A DNA stretch of 64,000 nt. Source: Rutidosis leptorrhynchoides (taxonomy: Eukaryota > Streptophyta > Magnoliopsida > Asterales > Asteraceae). Below, in pieces: positions 13,131-24,884 of the stretch. Made by a program: the position numbers and the translations under genes. The notes under the pieces are model-generated. The model worked only from the letters and a program-made list of their open reading frames with translations, searched no databases and was not told where the DNA came from. Positions within the stretch are counted from its first letter, which is position 1, and each line of letters begins with the position of its first letter. The stretch lies in NCBI RefSeq assembly GCF_046630445.1, contig NC_092340.1, positions 365,346,001-365,410,000 on the forward strand, read 5' to 3'.

Positions 13131-16100
13131 TGAAATGTCCCGTTCTTATTGATTAAAAAAGTTTCATATTAATTGATTTCGTTGCGAGGTTTTGACCTCT
13201 ATATGAGACATTTTTCAAAGACTGCATTCATTTTTAAAACAAACCATAACCTTTATTTCATAAATAAAGGTTTAAAAAGCTTTACGTAGATTATCAAATA
13301 ATGATAATCTAAAATATCCTGTTTACACATGACCATTACATAATGGTTTGCAATACAAATATGTTACATCGAAATCAGTTTCTTGAATGCAGTTTTTACA
13401 CAATATCATACAAACATGAACTCCAAATCTTGTCCTTATTTTAGTATGCAACAGCGGAAGCTCTTAGTATTTACCTGAGAATAAACATGCTTTAAACGTC
13501 AACAAAAAATGTTGGTGAGTTATAGGTTTAACCTATATATATCAAATCGTAACAATAGACCACAAGATTTCATATTTCAATACACATCCCATACATAGAG
13601 ATAAAAATCATTCATATAGTGAACACCTGATAACCGACATTAACAAGATGCATATATAAGAATATCCCCATCATTCCGGGACACCCTTCGGATATGATAT
13701 AAATTTCGAAGTACTAAAGCATCCGGTACTTTGGATGGGGTTTGTTAGGCCCAATAGATCTATCTTTAGGATTCGCGTCAATTAGGGTGTCTGTTCCCTA
13801 ATTCTTAGATTACCAGACTTAATAAAAAGGGGCATATTCGATTTTGATAATTCAACCATAGAATGTAGTTTCAAGTACTTGTGTCTATTTTATAAATCAT
13901 TTATAAAACCTGCATGTATTCTCATCCAAAAAATATTAGATTTTAAAAGTGGGACTATAACTCACTTTCACAGATTTTTACTTCGTCGGGAAGTAAGACT
14001 TGGCCACTGGTTGATTCACGAACCTATAACAATATATACATATATATAAAAGTATGTTCAAAATATATTTACAATACTTTTAATACATTTTGATATTTTA
14101 AGTTTATTAAGTCAGCTGTCCTCGTTAGTAACCTACAACTAGTTGTCCACAGTTAGATGTACAGAAATAAATCGATAAATATTATCTTGAATCAATCCAC
14201 GACCCAGTGTATACGTATCTCAGTATTGATCACAACTCAAACTATATATATTTTGGAATCAACCTCAACCCTGTATAGCTAACTCCAACATTCACATATA
14301 GAGTGTCTATGGTTGTTCTGAAATATATATAGATGTGTCGACATGATAGGTCGAAACATTGTATACGTGTCTATGGTATCTCAAGATTACATAATATACA
14401 ATACAAGTTGATTAAGTTATGGTTGGAATAGATTTGTTACCAATTTTCACGTAGCTAAAATGAGAAAAATTATCCAATCTTGTTTTACCCATAACTTCTT
14501 CATTTTAAATCCGTTTTGAGTGAATCAAATTGCTATGGTTTCATATTGAACTCTATTTTATGAATCTAAACAGAAAAAGTATAGGTTTATAATCGGAAAA
14601 ATAAGTTACAAGTCATTTTTATAAAGGTAGTTATTTCAGTCGAAAGAACGACGTCTAGATGACCATTTTAGAAAACATACTTCCACTTTGAGTTTAACCA
14701 TAATTTTTGGATATAGTTTCATGTTCATAATAAAAATCATTTTCCCAGAATAACAACTTTTAAATCAAAGTTTATCATAGTTTTTAATTAACTAACCCAA
14801 AACAGCCCGCGGTGTTACTACGACGGCGTAAATCCAGTTTTACGGTGTTTTTCGTGTTTCCAGGTTTTAAATCATTAAGTTAGAATATCATATAGATATA
14901 TAACATGTGTTTAGTTGATTTTAAAAGTCAAGTTAGAAGGATTAACTTTTATTTACGAACAAGTTTAGAATTAACTAAACTATGTTCTAGTGATTACAAG
15001 TTTAAACCTTCGAATAAGATAGCTTTATATGTATGAATCGAATGATGTTATGAACATCATTACTACCTCAAGTTCCTTGGAATGGATGGAAAGTTCTTGT
15101 AGCAGAATCATGACACGTAAACAATTTCAAGTAAGATTTCCACTCGAAATAAGATTGTTATAGTTATAGAAATTGAATTAAAGTTTGAATATGATTATTA
15201 CCTTGTATTAGAAATATAACCTACTGTAAGTAACAAAGGTTTCTTGATCTTGGATGATTACTTGGAATGGATTTAGAAAACTTGGAAGTAAACTTGCAAT
15301 CTTGGAAGTATTCTTGATTTTATGAAACTAGAACTTTTGGAATTTATGAAGAACACTTAGAACTTGAAGATAGAACTTGAGAGAGATCAATTAGATGAAG
15401 AAAATTGAAGAATGAAAGTGTTTGTAGGTGTTTTTGGTCGTTGGTGTATGGATTAGATATAAAGGATATGTAATTTTGTTTTCATGTAAATAAGTCATGA
15501 ATGATTACTCATATTTTTGTAATTTTATGAGATATTTCATGCTAGTTTCCAAATGATGGTTCCCACATATATTAGGTGACTCACATGGGCTGCTAAGAGC
15601 TGATCATTGGAGTGTATATACCAATAGTACATACATCTAAAAGCTGTGTATTGTACGAGTACGAATACGGGTGCATACGAGTAGAATTGTTGATGAAACT
15701 GAACGAGGATGTAATTGTAAGCATTTTTGTTAAGTAGAAGTATTTTGATAAGTGTCTTGAAGTCTTTCAAAAGTGTATGAATACATATTAAAACACTACA
15801 TGTATATACATTTTAACTGAGTCGTTAAGTCATCGTTAGTCGTTACATGTAAGTGTTGTTTTGAAACCTTTAAGTTAACGATCTTGTTAAATGTTGTTAA
15901 CCCAATGTTTATAATATCAAAAGAGATTTTAAATTATTATATTATCATGATATTATGATGTACGAATATCTCTTAATATGATATATATACATTAAATGTC
16001 GTTACAACGATAATCGTTACATATATGTCTCGTTTCAAAATCATTAAGTTAGTAGTCTTGTTTTTACATATGTAGTTCATTGTTAATATACTTAATGATA

Positions 16101-16344
16101 TGTTTACTTATCATAATATCATGTTAACTATATATATAACCATATATATGTCATCATATAGTTTTTACAAGTTTTAACGTTCGTGAATCACCGGTCAACT
16201 TGGGTGGTCAATTGTCTATATGAAACCTATTTCAATTAATCAAGTCTTAACAAGTTTGATTGCTTAACATGTTGGAAATACTTAATCATGTAAATAACAA
16301 TTTCATTTAATATATATAAACATGGAAAAGTTCGGGTCACTACA
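13131..16344 (-). repeat. 3' LTR of the minus-strand chromovirus (3.2 kb)
   Basis: On the minus strand it starts TGTAGTGACCCGAAC and ends GGGACATTTCA. It is highly similar to 22924-24884 and to the solo LTR 50242-53505. Compared with the solo LTR it lacks about 55 bp near 15084. No gene inside. Confidence 0.92.
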
Positions 16345-16362
16345 ATACCTACCCGTTAAATA
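16345..16362 (-). promoter_or_regulatory. Polypurine tract of the minus-strand chromovirus
   Basis: Minus strand reads ATTTAACGGGTAGGTAT directly before LTR start TGTAGTGACC. The same words precede the LTRs at 12769 and 57027. Confidence 0.7.
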
Positions 16363-16379
16363 AATTTCGTCCCGAAATT

Positions 16380-19300
16380 TTAAGCAGTTGGAGGTGTTGA
16401 CGTATCTTCTGGAAATAAGTTCGGGTATTTCTTCTTCATCTGATCTTCTCATTCCCAGGTGAACTCGGGTCCTCTACGAGCATTCCATCAAACCTTAACA
16501 ATTGGTATCTTGTTTTGCTTAAGTCTTTTAACCTCACGATCCATTATTTCGACGGGTTCTTCGATGAATTGAAGTTTTTCGTTGATTTGGATTTCATCTA
16601 ACGGAATAGTGAGATCTTCTTTAGCAAAACATTTCTTCAAATTCGAGACGTGGAAAGTGTTATGTACAGTCGCGAATTGTTGAGGTAACTCAAGTCGGTA
16701 AGCTACTGGTCCGACACGATCAATAATCTTGAATGGTCCAATATACCTTGGATTTAATTTCCCTCGTTTGCCAAATCGAACAACGCCTTTCCAAGGTGCA
16801 ACTTTAAGCATGACCATCTCTCCAATTTCAAATTCTATATCTTTTCTTTTAATGTCGGCGTAGCTCTTTTGTCGACTTTGGGCGATTTTCAACCGTTGTT
16901 GAATTTGGATGATCTTCTCGGTAGTTTCTTGTATTATCTCCGGACCAGTAATCTGTCTATCCCCCACTTCACTCCAACAAATTGGAGACCTGCACTTTCT
17001 ACCATAAAGTGCTTCAAACAGCGCCATCTCAATGCTTGAATGGTAGCTGTTGTTGTAGGAAAATTCTGCTAACGGTAGATGTCGATCCCAACTGTTTCCG
17101 AAATCAATAACACATGCTCGTAGCATGTCTTCAAGTGTTTGTATCGTCCTTTCGCTCTGCCCATCATTTTGTGGATGATAGGTAGTACTCATGTCTAGAC
17201 GAGTTCCTAATGCTTGCTGTAATGTCTGCCAGAATCTTGAAATAAATCTGCCATCCCTATCAGAGATAATAGAGATTGGTATTCCATGTCTGGAGACGAC
17301 TTCCTTCAAATACAGTCGTGCTAACTTCTCCATCTTGTCATCTTCTCTTATTGGTAGGAAGTGTGCTGACTTGGTGAGATGATCAACTATTACCCAAATA
17401 GTATCAAAACCACTTGCAGTCCTTGGCAATTTAGTGATGAAATCCATGGTAATGTTTTCCCATTTCCATTCTGGGATTTCGGGTTGTTGAAGTAGACCTG
17501 ATGGTTTCTGATGCTCAGCTTTGACCTTAGAACACGTCAAACATTCTCCTACGTATTTAGCAACATCGGCTTTCATACCCGGCCACCAAAAATGTTTCTT
17601 GAGATCCTTGTACATCTTCCCCGTTCCAGGATGTATTGAGTATCTGGTTTTATGAGCTTCTCTAAGTACCATTTCTCTCATATCTCCAAATTTTGGTACC
17701 CAAATCCTTTCAGCCCTATACCAGGTTCCGTCTTCCCGAATATTAAGATGCTTCTCCGATCCTTTGGGTATTTCATCCTTTAAATTTCCCTCTTTTAAAA
17801 CTCCTTGTTGTGCCTCCTTTATTTGAGTAGTAAGGTTATTATGAATCATTATATTCATAAATTTTACTCGAATGGGTTCTCTGTCCTTCCTGCTCAAGGA
17901 GTCGGCTACCACATTTGCCTTCCCCGGGTGGTAACGAATCTCAAAGCCATAATCATTCAACAATTCAATCCACCTACGCTGCCTCATATTCAGTTGTTTC
18001 TGATTAAATATGTGTTGAAGACTTTTGTGGTCAGTATATATAATACTTTTGACCCCATATAAGTAGTGCCTCCAAGTCTTTAATGCAAAAACAACCGCGC
18101 CTAATTCCATATCATGCGTCGTATAATTTTGTTCGTGAATCTTCAATTGTCTAGACGCATAAGCAATCACCTTCGTTCGTTGCATTAATACATAACCGAG
18201 ACCTTGCTTTGATGCGTCACAATAAATCACAAAATCATCATTTCCTTCAGGCAATGACAATATAGGTGCCGTAGTTAGCTTTTTCTTCAATAATTGAAAC
18301 GCCTTCTCTTGTTCATCCTTCCATTCAAATTTCTTCCCTTTATGCGTTAATGCAGTCAAGGATTTTGCTATTTTGGAGAAATCTTGGATGAATCTTCTGT
18401 AGTAACCAGCCAATCCTAAAAATTGACGTACATGCTTCGGAGTTTTTGGGGTTTTCCACTTTTCAACGGTTTCGATCTTTGCCGGGTCCACCTGGATACC
18501 TTCTTTGTTCACTATGTGACCGATGAATTGAACTTCTTCCAACTAAAATGCACACTTTGAAAACTTAGCGTACAGTTTTTCTTTCCTCAATACTTCTAGC
18601 ACTTTTCTCAAATGTTCTTCGTGCTCTTGATCATTCTTTGAGTAAATAAGTATATCATCGATGAAAACAATGACAAACTTGTCAAGATATGGCCCACACA
18701 CTCGGTTCATAAGGTCCATGAACACAGCTGGTGCGTTAGTCAATCCAAACGGCATAACCATAAACTCGTAATGACCATAACGCGTCCTAAAAGTAGTTTT
18801 TGGAATATCATCTTCTTTCACCCGCATTTGATGATACCCGGAACGTAAGTCAATCTTTGAATAAACAGACGAGCCTTGTAGTCGATCAAATAAGTCGTCG
18901 ATTCTCGGTAGTGGGTAGCGGTTCTTAATGGTAAGTTTGTTCAACTCTCGGTAGTCGATACACAACCTGAATGTACCATCTTTCTTCTTGACAAACAAAA
19001 CAGGAGCTCCCCATGGTGATGTGCTTGGTCGAATGAAACCACGCTCTAAAATTTCTTGTAATTGGCTTTGCAGTTCTTTCATCTCGCTGGGTGCGAGTCT
19101 GTAAGGAGCACGAGCTATTGGTGCAGCTCCTGGTACAAGATCTATTTGAAATTCAACGGATCGATGTGGGGGTAATCCCGGTAATTCTTTCGGAAATACA
19201 TCGGGAAATTCTTCTGCGACGGGAACATCATTGATGCTCTTTTCTTCAGTTTGTACTTTCTCGACGTGTGCTAGAACAGCATAGCAACCTTTTCTTATTA

Positions 19301-20948
19301 GTTTTTGTGCCTTCAGGTTACTAATAAGATGTAGCTTCATGTTGCCCTTTTCTCCGTACACCATTAAGGGTTCTCCTTCTTCTCGTACAATGCGAATTGC
19401 ATTTTTATAACATACGATCTCTGCTTTCACCTTCTTCAGCCAGTCCATGCCAACTATTACATCAAAACTCCCTAACTCTACTGGTATCAAATCAATCTTA
19501 AATATTTCGCTACCCACTTTAATTTCTCGATTCCGGCATATATTATCTACTGAAATTAATTTACCGTTTGCTAATTTGAGTAAAAATTTACTATCCAACG
19601 GCGTCAATGGACAACTTAATTTAGCACAAAAATCTCTACTCATATAGCTTCTATCCGCACCCGAATCAAATAAAACGTAAGCAGATTTATTGTCAATAAG
19701 AAATGTACCCGTAACAAGCTCCGGGTCTTCCTGTGCCTCTGCCGCATTAATATTGAAAACTCTTCCGCGGCCTTGTCCATTCGTGTTCTCCTGGTTCGGG
19801 CAATTTCTAATAATGTGGCCCGATTTTCCACATTTATAACAAAATACATTGGCATAACTTGCTCCGACACTACTTGCTCCGCCATTACTCGTTCCGACAC
19901 CATTTGTTCCTTTTGTTCTGTTAACCCCTGGTCCGTAGACCTCACACTTCGCCGCGCTATGACCATTTCTTTTACACTTGTTGCAAAATTTGGTGCAGAA
20001 CCCCGAGTGATACTTTTCACACCTTTGGCATAGCTGCTTCTGATTGTTGTTGTTATTGCGGTTATTATTGTTGTTGGGATGATTGTTGTAGTTGTTGTTG
20101 TTGTTGTTGTTGTTGGGCCGTTTGTTGTAGTTGCGATTGATGTTGCGATTGTTGGGATAGTTGTTGCGATTATTGTTGTAATTGTTGTTGTTGTTGTATT
20201 GGTGATTCTTATCACCGTTTTCCTCCCACTTTCTTTTGACTTGCTTCACATTGGCCTCTTCAGCAGTCTGTTCTTTAATTCTTTCTTCAATCTGGTTCAC
20301 TAGTTTATGAGCCATTCTATATGCCTGTTGTATGGAGGCGGGATCGTGTGAACTTATATCTTCTTGAATTCTTTCCGATAATCCTTTCACAAACGCGTCG
20401 ATCTTCTCTTCCTCATCTTCGAACGCTCCCGGACACAATAGGCACAATTCTGTGAATCATCTTTCGTACGTGGTAATATAAAATCCTTGGGTTCGTAACC
20501 CTCTAAGTTCTGTCTTGAGCTTATTGACCTCGGTTCTGGGACGGTACTTCTCGTTCATCAAGTGCTTGAATGCTGACCACGGTAGTGCGTACGCATCATC
20601 TTGTCCCACTTGCTCTAGATAGGTATTTCACCATGTTAACGCAGAACCTGTGAAGGTATGCGTAGCGTACTTCACTTTGTCCTCTTCAGTACACTTACTT
20701 ATGGCAAACACCGATTCGACCTTCTCGGTCCACCGTTTCAATCCGATCAGTCCTTCGGTTCCATCAAATTCTAAAGGTTTGCAGGTAGTGAATTCTTTGT
20801 AGGTGCATCCTACACGATTTCCTGTACTGCTAGATCCAAGGTTATTGTTGGTATGTAGCGCAGCCTGTACTGCGGCTATGTTTGAAGTAAGAAAGGCACG
20901 AAATTCCTCTTCACTCATATTCAAGGTGTGTCGAGTAGTCGGTGCCAT
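16380..20948 (-). pseudogene. Chromovirus gag-pol with five premature stops
   Basis: One reading frame of 1522 codons from ATG 20948 (MAPTTR) to TAA 16380, interrupted by stops at codons 107 (20628-20630), 164 (20457-20459), 802 (18543-18545), 1487 (16488-16490) and 1500 (16449-16451). Order: gag; Asn-rich linker; two zinc knuckles ([28 protein letters not shown]); protease FDSGA; RT with FIDDILIY (Asp 764-765); RNase H YCDASK; integrase with HHCC, SDRDGRF and SERT; and a C-terminal segment ([13 protein letters not shown], then a WNARRGPEFTWE-type end across two stops) that fits a chromodomain, the module that steers integration to histone-marked chromatin in this clade. There are no frameshifts. 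Every stop can be explained by one C-to-T or G-to-A change in an Arg or Trp codon. Confidence 0.93.
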
Positions 20949-21398
20949 TTCCTTCAAAATAGTCAAATGAAACGAGTTAATCATATAGAATATCAAGAGT
21001 AGTCAATAGTATTTCGTAGCGTAATATGAACTTATTTATAAAAGCTCTTTCTTCATATTAGCATTTTATACTCTTTAATTCGGGTAGTACCTACCCGTTA
21101 AGTTCATACTTAGTAGCTAACATACCATTTCAACTACTGCAATTCTATATGAAAAACTAATCACAACAAAAAAAAATATCATATTCAAACCTTTATACAA
21201 TAACTTGCAAACTTACAATACCGTTATTTTACATATAGCATGAAATATAGCACATAAAACTTTGATACAAAGTAGTTGCGAAGATAATTCTAGTTAATAA
21301 ATAAGGCGTTCAGCAAAGGCAACAAAGACACGTAATTCATACGTCCAGAAACAAGTCATGCATTCTGATTTTACTAATACCACTTCCCATCCTTGGTC
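20949..21398 (-). other. Leader between the F-box ORF and gag, with PPT-like palindrome
   Basis: No ORF of note. The minus strand holds TAACGGGTAGGTACTACCCG at 21081-21100, which repeats the first 13 bases of the 3' polypurine tract and folds as CGGGTAG/CTACCCG. Confidence 0.55.
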
Positions 21399-21977
21399 TT
21401 ATGGAGCATAACCGTTATGGCCGTTGATAAGACAGCGTGTTGTAACGTCGTCAAAGGGATGAGGGTTACGTAATGACCAACAGTCTCGTAATAACCTAAA
21501 AACCTCATTTCTTACCCCAATTACCGACTCCGTCACTTGTGGGAACGTTTTGTTTAATAGTTGTAGCCCGATGTTCTTTTTCTCACTTTGGTGAGAAGCG
21601 AACATTACTAACCCGTAAGCATAGCATGCTTCTTTATGTTGCATGTTAGCCGCTTTTTCTAAATCATAAAGTCCTATATTCGGATACATTGAGTCAAAAT
21701 AATTTCTTAACCCGTTGCGTAAAATAGCATTTGGGTTCCCCGCAATATATGCGTCAAAGTAAACACATCGTAACTTATGGGTTTCCCAATGTGATATCCC
21801 CCATCTTTCAAACAAAAGTCTCTTATAAACCAAGACATTCTTGGAACGTTCTTCGAATGTCTTACAAACTGATTTCGCCGTAAATAGTTGTGCCGAAGAA
21901 TTCTGACCGACTCTAGACAAGATTTCATCAATCATGTCTCCGGGTAAGTCTTCTAAAATATTGGGTTGTCTATCCAT
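21399..21977 (-). CDS. F-box-like protein carried inside the chromovirus (192 aa)
   Basis: Intact ORF in the sense direction of the element, between the acidic ORF and gag. Residues 8-47 read as an F-box (LEDLPGDMIDEILSRV, then LFTAKSVCKTFEE), the module that binds SKP1 in SCF ubiquitin ligases. Residues 70-143 (NPNAILRNGL, GLYDLEKAA, HKEACYAYGLVMF) resemble the Sel1-like second half of plant F-box proteins of the At2g35280-like group; that comparison is from memory. The C-terminal Cys-rich tail of that group looks shortened. Gypsy elements do not need an F-box protein, so this is probably a captured host gene. It is open while gag-pol is broken five times. Expression and SCF membership are unproven; a chance retained fragment is possible. 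Confidence 0.75.
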   Translation of the reverse strand: MDRQPNILEDLPGDMIDEILSRVGQNSSAQLFTAKSVCKTFEERSKNVLVYKRLLFERWGISHWETHKLRCVYFDAYIAGNPNAILRNGLRNYFDSMYPNIGLYDLEKAANMQHKEACYAYGLVMFASHQSEKKNIGLQLLNKTFPQVTESVIGVRNEVFRLLRDCWSLRNPHPFDDVTTRCLINGHNGYAP

Positions 21978-22114
21978 TTTGTGTTTTTATACTGTAAAAT
22001 AGACAAGAGTTAGATTCATAAAAAAATACTTATTAATACAAGCAATTTTTACATATATCATAAAGCATAAGCACACTATATTACATATATTACACCACAC
22101 GAATACAACTATCT

Positions 22115-22715
22115 TATTCCGACTCGCTCGTTTCTTCTTCTTCGATTTTGGTTCGTTTTGCCAAGTTTCTAGGGATATATGATGTTCCCCTAATATGAGC
22201 CGTCGTTTTCCACATTGGTTTAGAAAAACCTGGTGGTTTAGAGGTTCCCGGGTTATTGTCACAACTTAAGAAATACGGGTGTTGACGATACATATAAAGT
22301 TCATCGGGTTTGGAATCAAATTTCTCTATTTTTATGCCCTTTCCCTTATTATTATTTTTTTTGCCTTTTTAAATTCAGTTGGGGTAATTTCTATAACATC
22401 ATCGGAATTCTCGTCGGAATCCGATTCATCGGAGAATTGGTAATCCTCCCAATATTTTGCTTCCTTGGCGGAAACACCATTGACCATAATTAACCTTGGT
22501 CGGTTGGTTGAGGATTTTCTTTTACTTAACCGTTTTATTATTTCCCCCACCGGTTCTATTTCCTCCTCCGGTTCCTCCTCTTCCGGTTCTGATTCTTCTT
22601 CCGGTTCTGATTCTTCTTCCGGTTCTTCTTCGGGAACTTGTGAATCAGTCCAATATATATTCGACTCTTTGTTATTATTAGGTGAGTCAATGGGATTTGT
22701 GCTAGAGGTAGACAT
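22115..22715 (-). pseudogene. Acidic accessory ORF with a break at an A8 run
   Basis: Starts MSTSSTNP at 22715, about 190 bp after the primer site. Residues 28-58 are an acidic (EPEEE)n repeat. A basic stretch (KRLSKRKSS) and a second acidic patch (SDESDSDENSDD) follow. The first frame stops at 22332-22334. If the frame changes by one base at the A8 run (22355-22362), reading continues through DSKPDELYMYRQ to a TAA at 22115-22117 with good amino-acid texture, so the two parts belong together. Either one A was lost or a -1 slip at the A-AAA-AAA site joins them. No known domain is recognised. Position matches ORF1 of the two other chromovirus-like elements here. Confidence 0.6.
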
Positions 22716-22909
22716 CTATCACACAATATCAAACATGTTAAGAGATTAATATATCACATAATATATACATGTTAATAATATATAGTTTCTAACAAAAATG
22801 TTAAGCAATCATTTTTAAAGAAAACACGGTCGAAGTCCAGACTCACTAATGCATCCTAACAAACTCGATAAGATACACTAATGCAAATTTCTGGTTCTCT
22901 AAGACCAAC

Positions 22910-22921
22910 GCTCTGATACCA
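22910..22921 (-). promoter_or_regulatory. Primer binding site, initiator Met-tRNA
   Basis: Minus strand TGGTATCAGAGC, complementary to the 3' end of plant initiator Met-tRNA, two bases after the LTR end. Confidence 0.9.
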
Positions 22922-22923
22922 AC

Positions 22924-24884
22924 TGAAATGTCCCGTTCTTATTGATTAAAAATGTTCCATATTAATTGATTTCGTTGCGAGATTTTGACCTCTATATGAG
23001 ACATTTTTCAAAGACTGCATTCATTTTTAAAACAAACCATAACCTTTATTTCATAAATAAAGGTTTAAAAAACTTTACGTAGATTATCAAATAATGATAA
23101 TCTAAAATATCCTGTTTACACACGACCATTACATAATGGTTTACAATACAAATATGTTACATCGAAATCAGTTTCTTGAATGCAGTTTTTACACAATATC
23201 ATACAAACATGGACTCCAAATCTTGTCCTTATTTTAGTATGCAACAGCGGAAGCTCTTAGTATTCACCTGAGAATAAACATGCTTTAAACGTCAACAAAA
23301 AATGTTGGTGAGTTATAGGTTTAACCTATATATATCAAATCGTAACAATAGACCACAAGATTTCATATTTCAATACACATCCCATACATAGAGATAAAAA
23401 TCATTTATATGGTGAACACCTGGTAACCGACATTAACAAGATGCATATATAAGAATATCCCCATCATTCCGGGACACCCTTCGGATATGATATAAATTTC
23501 GAAGTACTAAAGCATTCGGTACTTTGGATGGGGTTTGTTAGGCCCAATAGATCTATCTTTAGGATTCGCGTCAATTAGGGTGTCTGTTCCCTAATTCTTA
23601 GATTACCAGACTTAATAAAAAGGGGCATATTCGATTTCGATAATTCAACCATAGAATGTAGTTTCAAGTACTTGTGTCTATTTTGTAAATCATTTATAAA
23701 ACCTGCATGTATTCTCATCCCAAAAATATTAGATTTTAAAAGTGGGACTATAACTCACTTTCACAGATTTTTACTTCGTCGGGAAGTAAGACTTGGCCAC
23801 TGGTTGATTCACGAACCTATAACAATATATACATATATATCAAAGTATGTTCAAAATATATTTACAATACTTTTAATACATTTTGATATTTTAAGTTTAT
23901 TAAGTCAGCTGTCCTAGTTAGTAACCTACAACTAGTTGTCCACAGTTAGATGTACAGAAATAAATCGATAAATATTATCTTGAATCAATCCACGACCCAG
24001 TGTATACGTATCTCAGTATTGATCACAACTCAAACTATATATATTTTGGAATCAACCTCAACCCTGTATAGCTAACTCCAACATTCACATATAGAGTGTC
24101 TATGGTTGTTCTGAAATATATATAGATGTGTCGACATGATAGGTCGAAACATTGTATACGTGTCTATGGTATCTCAAGATTACATAATATACAATACAAG
24201 TTGATTAAGTTATGGTTGGAATAGATTTGTTACCAATTTTCACGTAGCTAAAATGAGAAAAATTATCCAATCTTGTTTTACCCATAACTTCTTCATTTTA
24301 AATCCGTTTTGAGTGAATCAAATTGCTATGGTTTCATATTGAACTCTATTTTATGAATCTAAATAGAAAAAGTATAGGTTTATAGTCGAAAAAATAAGTT
24401 ACAAGTCATTTTTGTAAAGGTAGTCATTTCAGTCGAAAGAACGACGTCTAGATGACCATTTTAGAAAACATACTTCCACTTTGAGTTTAACCATAATTTT
24501 TGGATATAGTTTCATGTTCATAATAAAAATCATTTTCCTAGAATAACAACTTTTAAATCAAAGTTTATCATAGTTTTTAATTAACTAACCCAAAACAGCC
24601 CGCGGTGTTACTACGACGGCGTAAATCCGGTTTTACGGTGTTTTTCGTGTTTCCAGGTTTTAAATCATTAAGTTAGCATATCATATAGATATAGAACATG
24701 AGTTTAGTTGATTTTAAAAGTCAAGTTAGAAGGATTAACTTTTATTTACGAACAAGTTTAGAATTAACTAAACTATGTTCTAGTGATTACAAGTTTAAAC
24801 CTTCGAATAAGATAGCTTTATATGTATGAATCGAATGATGTTATGAACATCATTACTACCTCAAGTTCCTTGGATAAACCTACT
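22924..24884 (-). repeat. 5' LTR of the minus-strand chromovirus, truncated
   Basis: Matches 13131-15083 almost base for base, then stops at about 24884 (after AACCTACTGGA, words also present in the solo LTR at 52195). The first roughly 1.3 kb of the LTR, including its promoter-side terminus, is missing. Confidence 0.9.

Larger units (their letters stand above)
13131..24884 (-). mobile_element. Chromovirus (Ty3/gypsy, Tekay-like) with accessory F-box ORF
   Basis: On the minus strand the order is: truncated 5' LTR (24884-22924), initiator-Met primer site, acidic ORF, F-box-like ORF, gag-pol with C-terminal chromodomain, polypurine tract, complete 3' LTR (16344-13131). The two LTRs are nearly identical by eye over about 1.9 kb, which suggests a fairly recent insertion. 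Even so, gag-pol has five premature stops, so it is dead or was mobilised in trans. It sits inside an older LTR (12769-13130). The target duplication would begin GTTGA on the left; the right end is lost, so it cannot be tested. Confidence 0.92.

Noticed and set aside
20079..20303. Val-rich ORF opposite the Asn-rich gag linker
   Set aside because: Antisense shadow of the AAC-rich segment of gag.
23672..23917. 81-codon ORF repeated at 50990-51253
   Set aside because: Conserved only because both lie in copies of the same LTR; antisense to the element and no domain.
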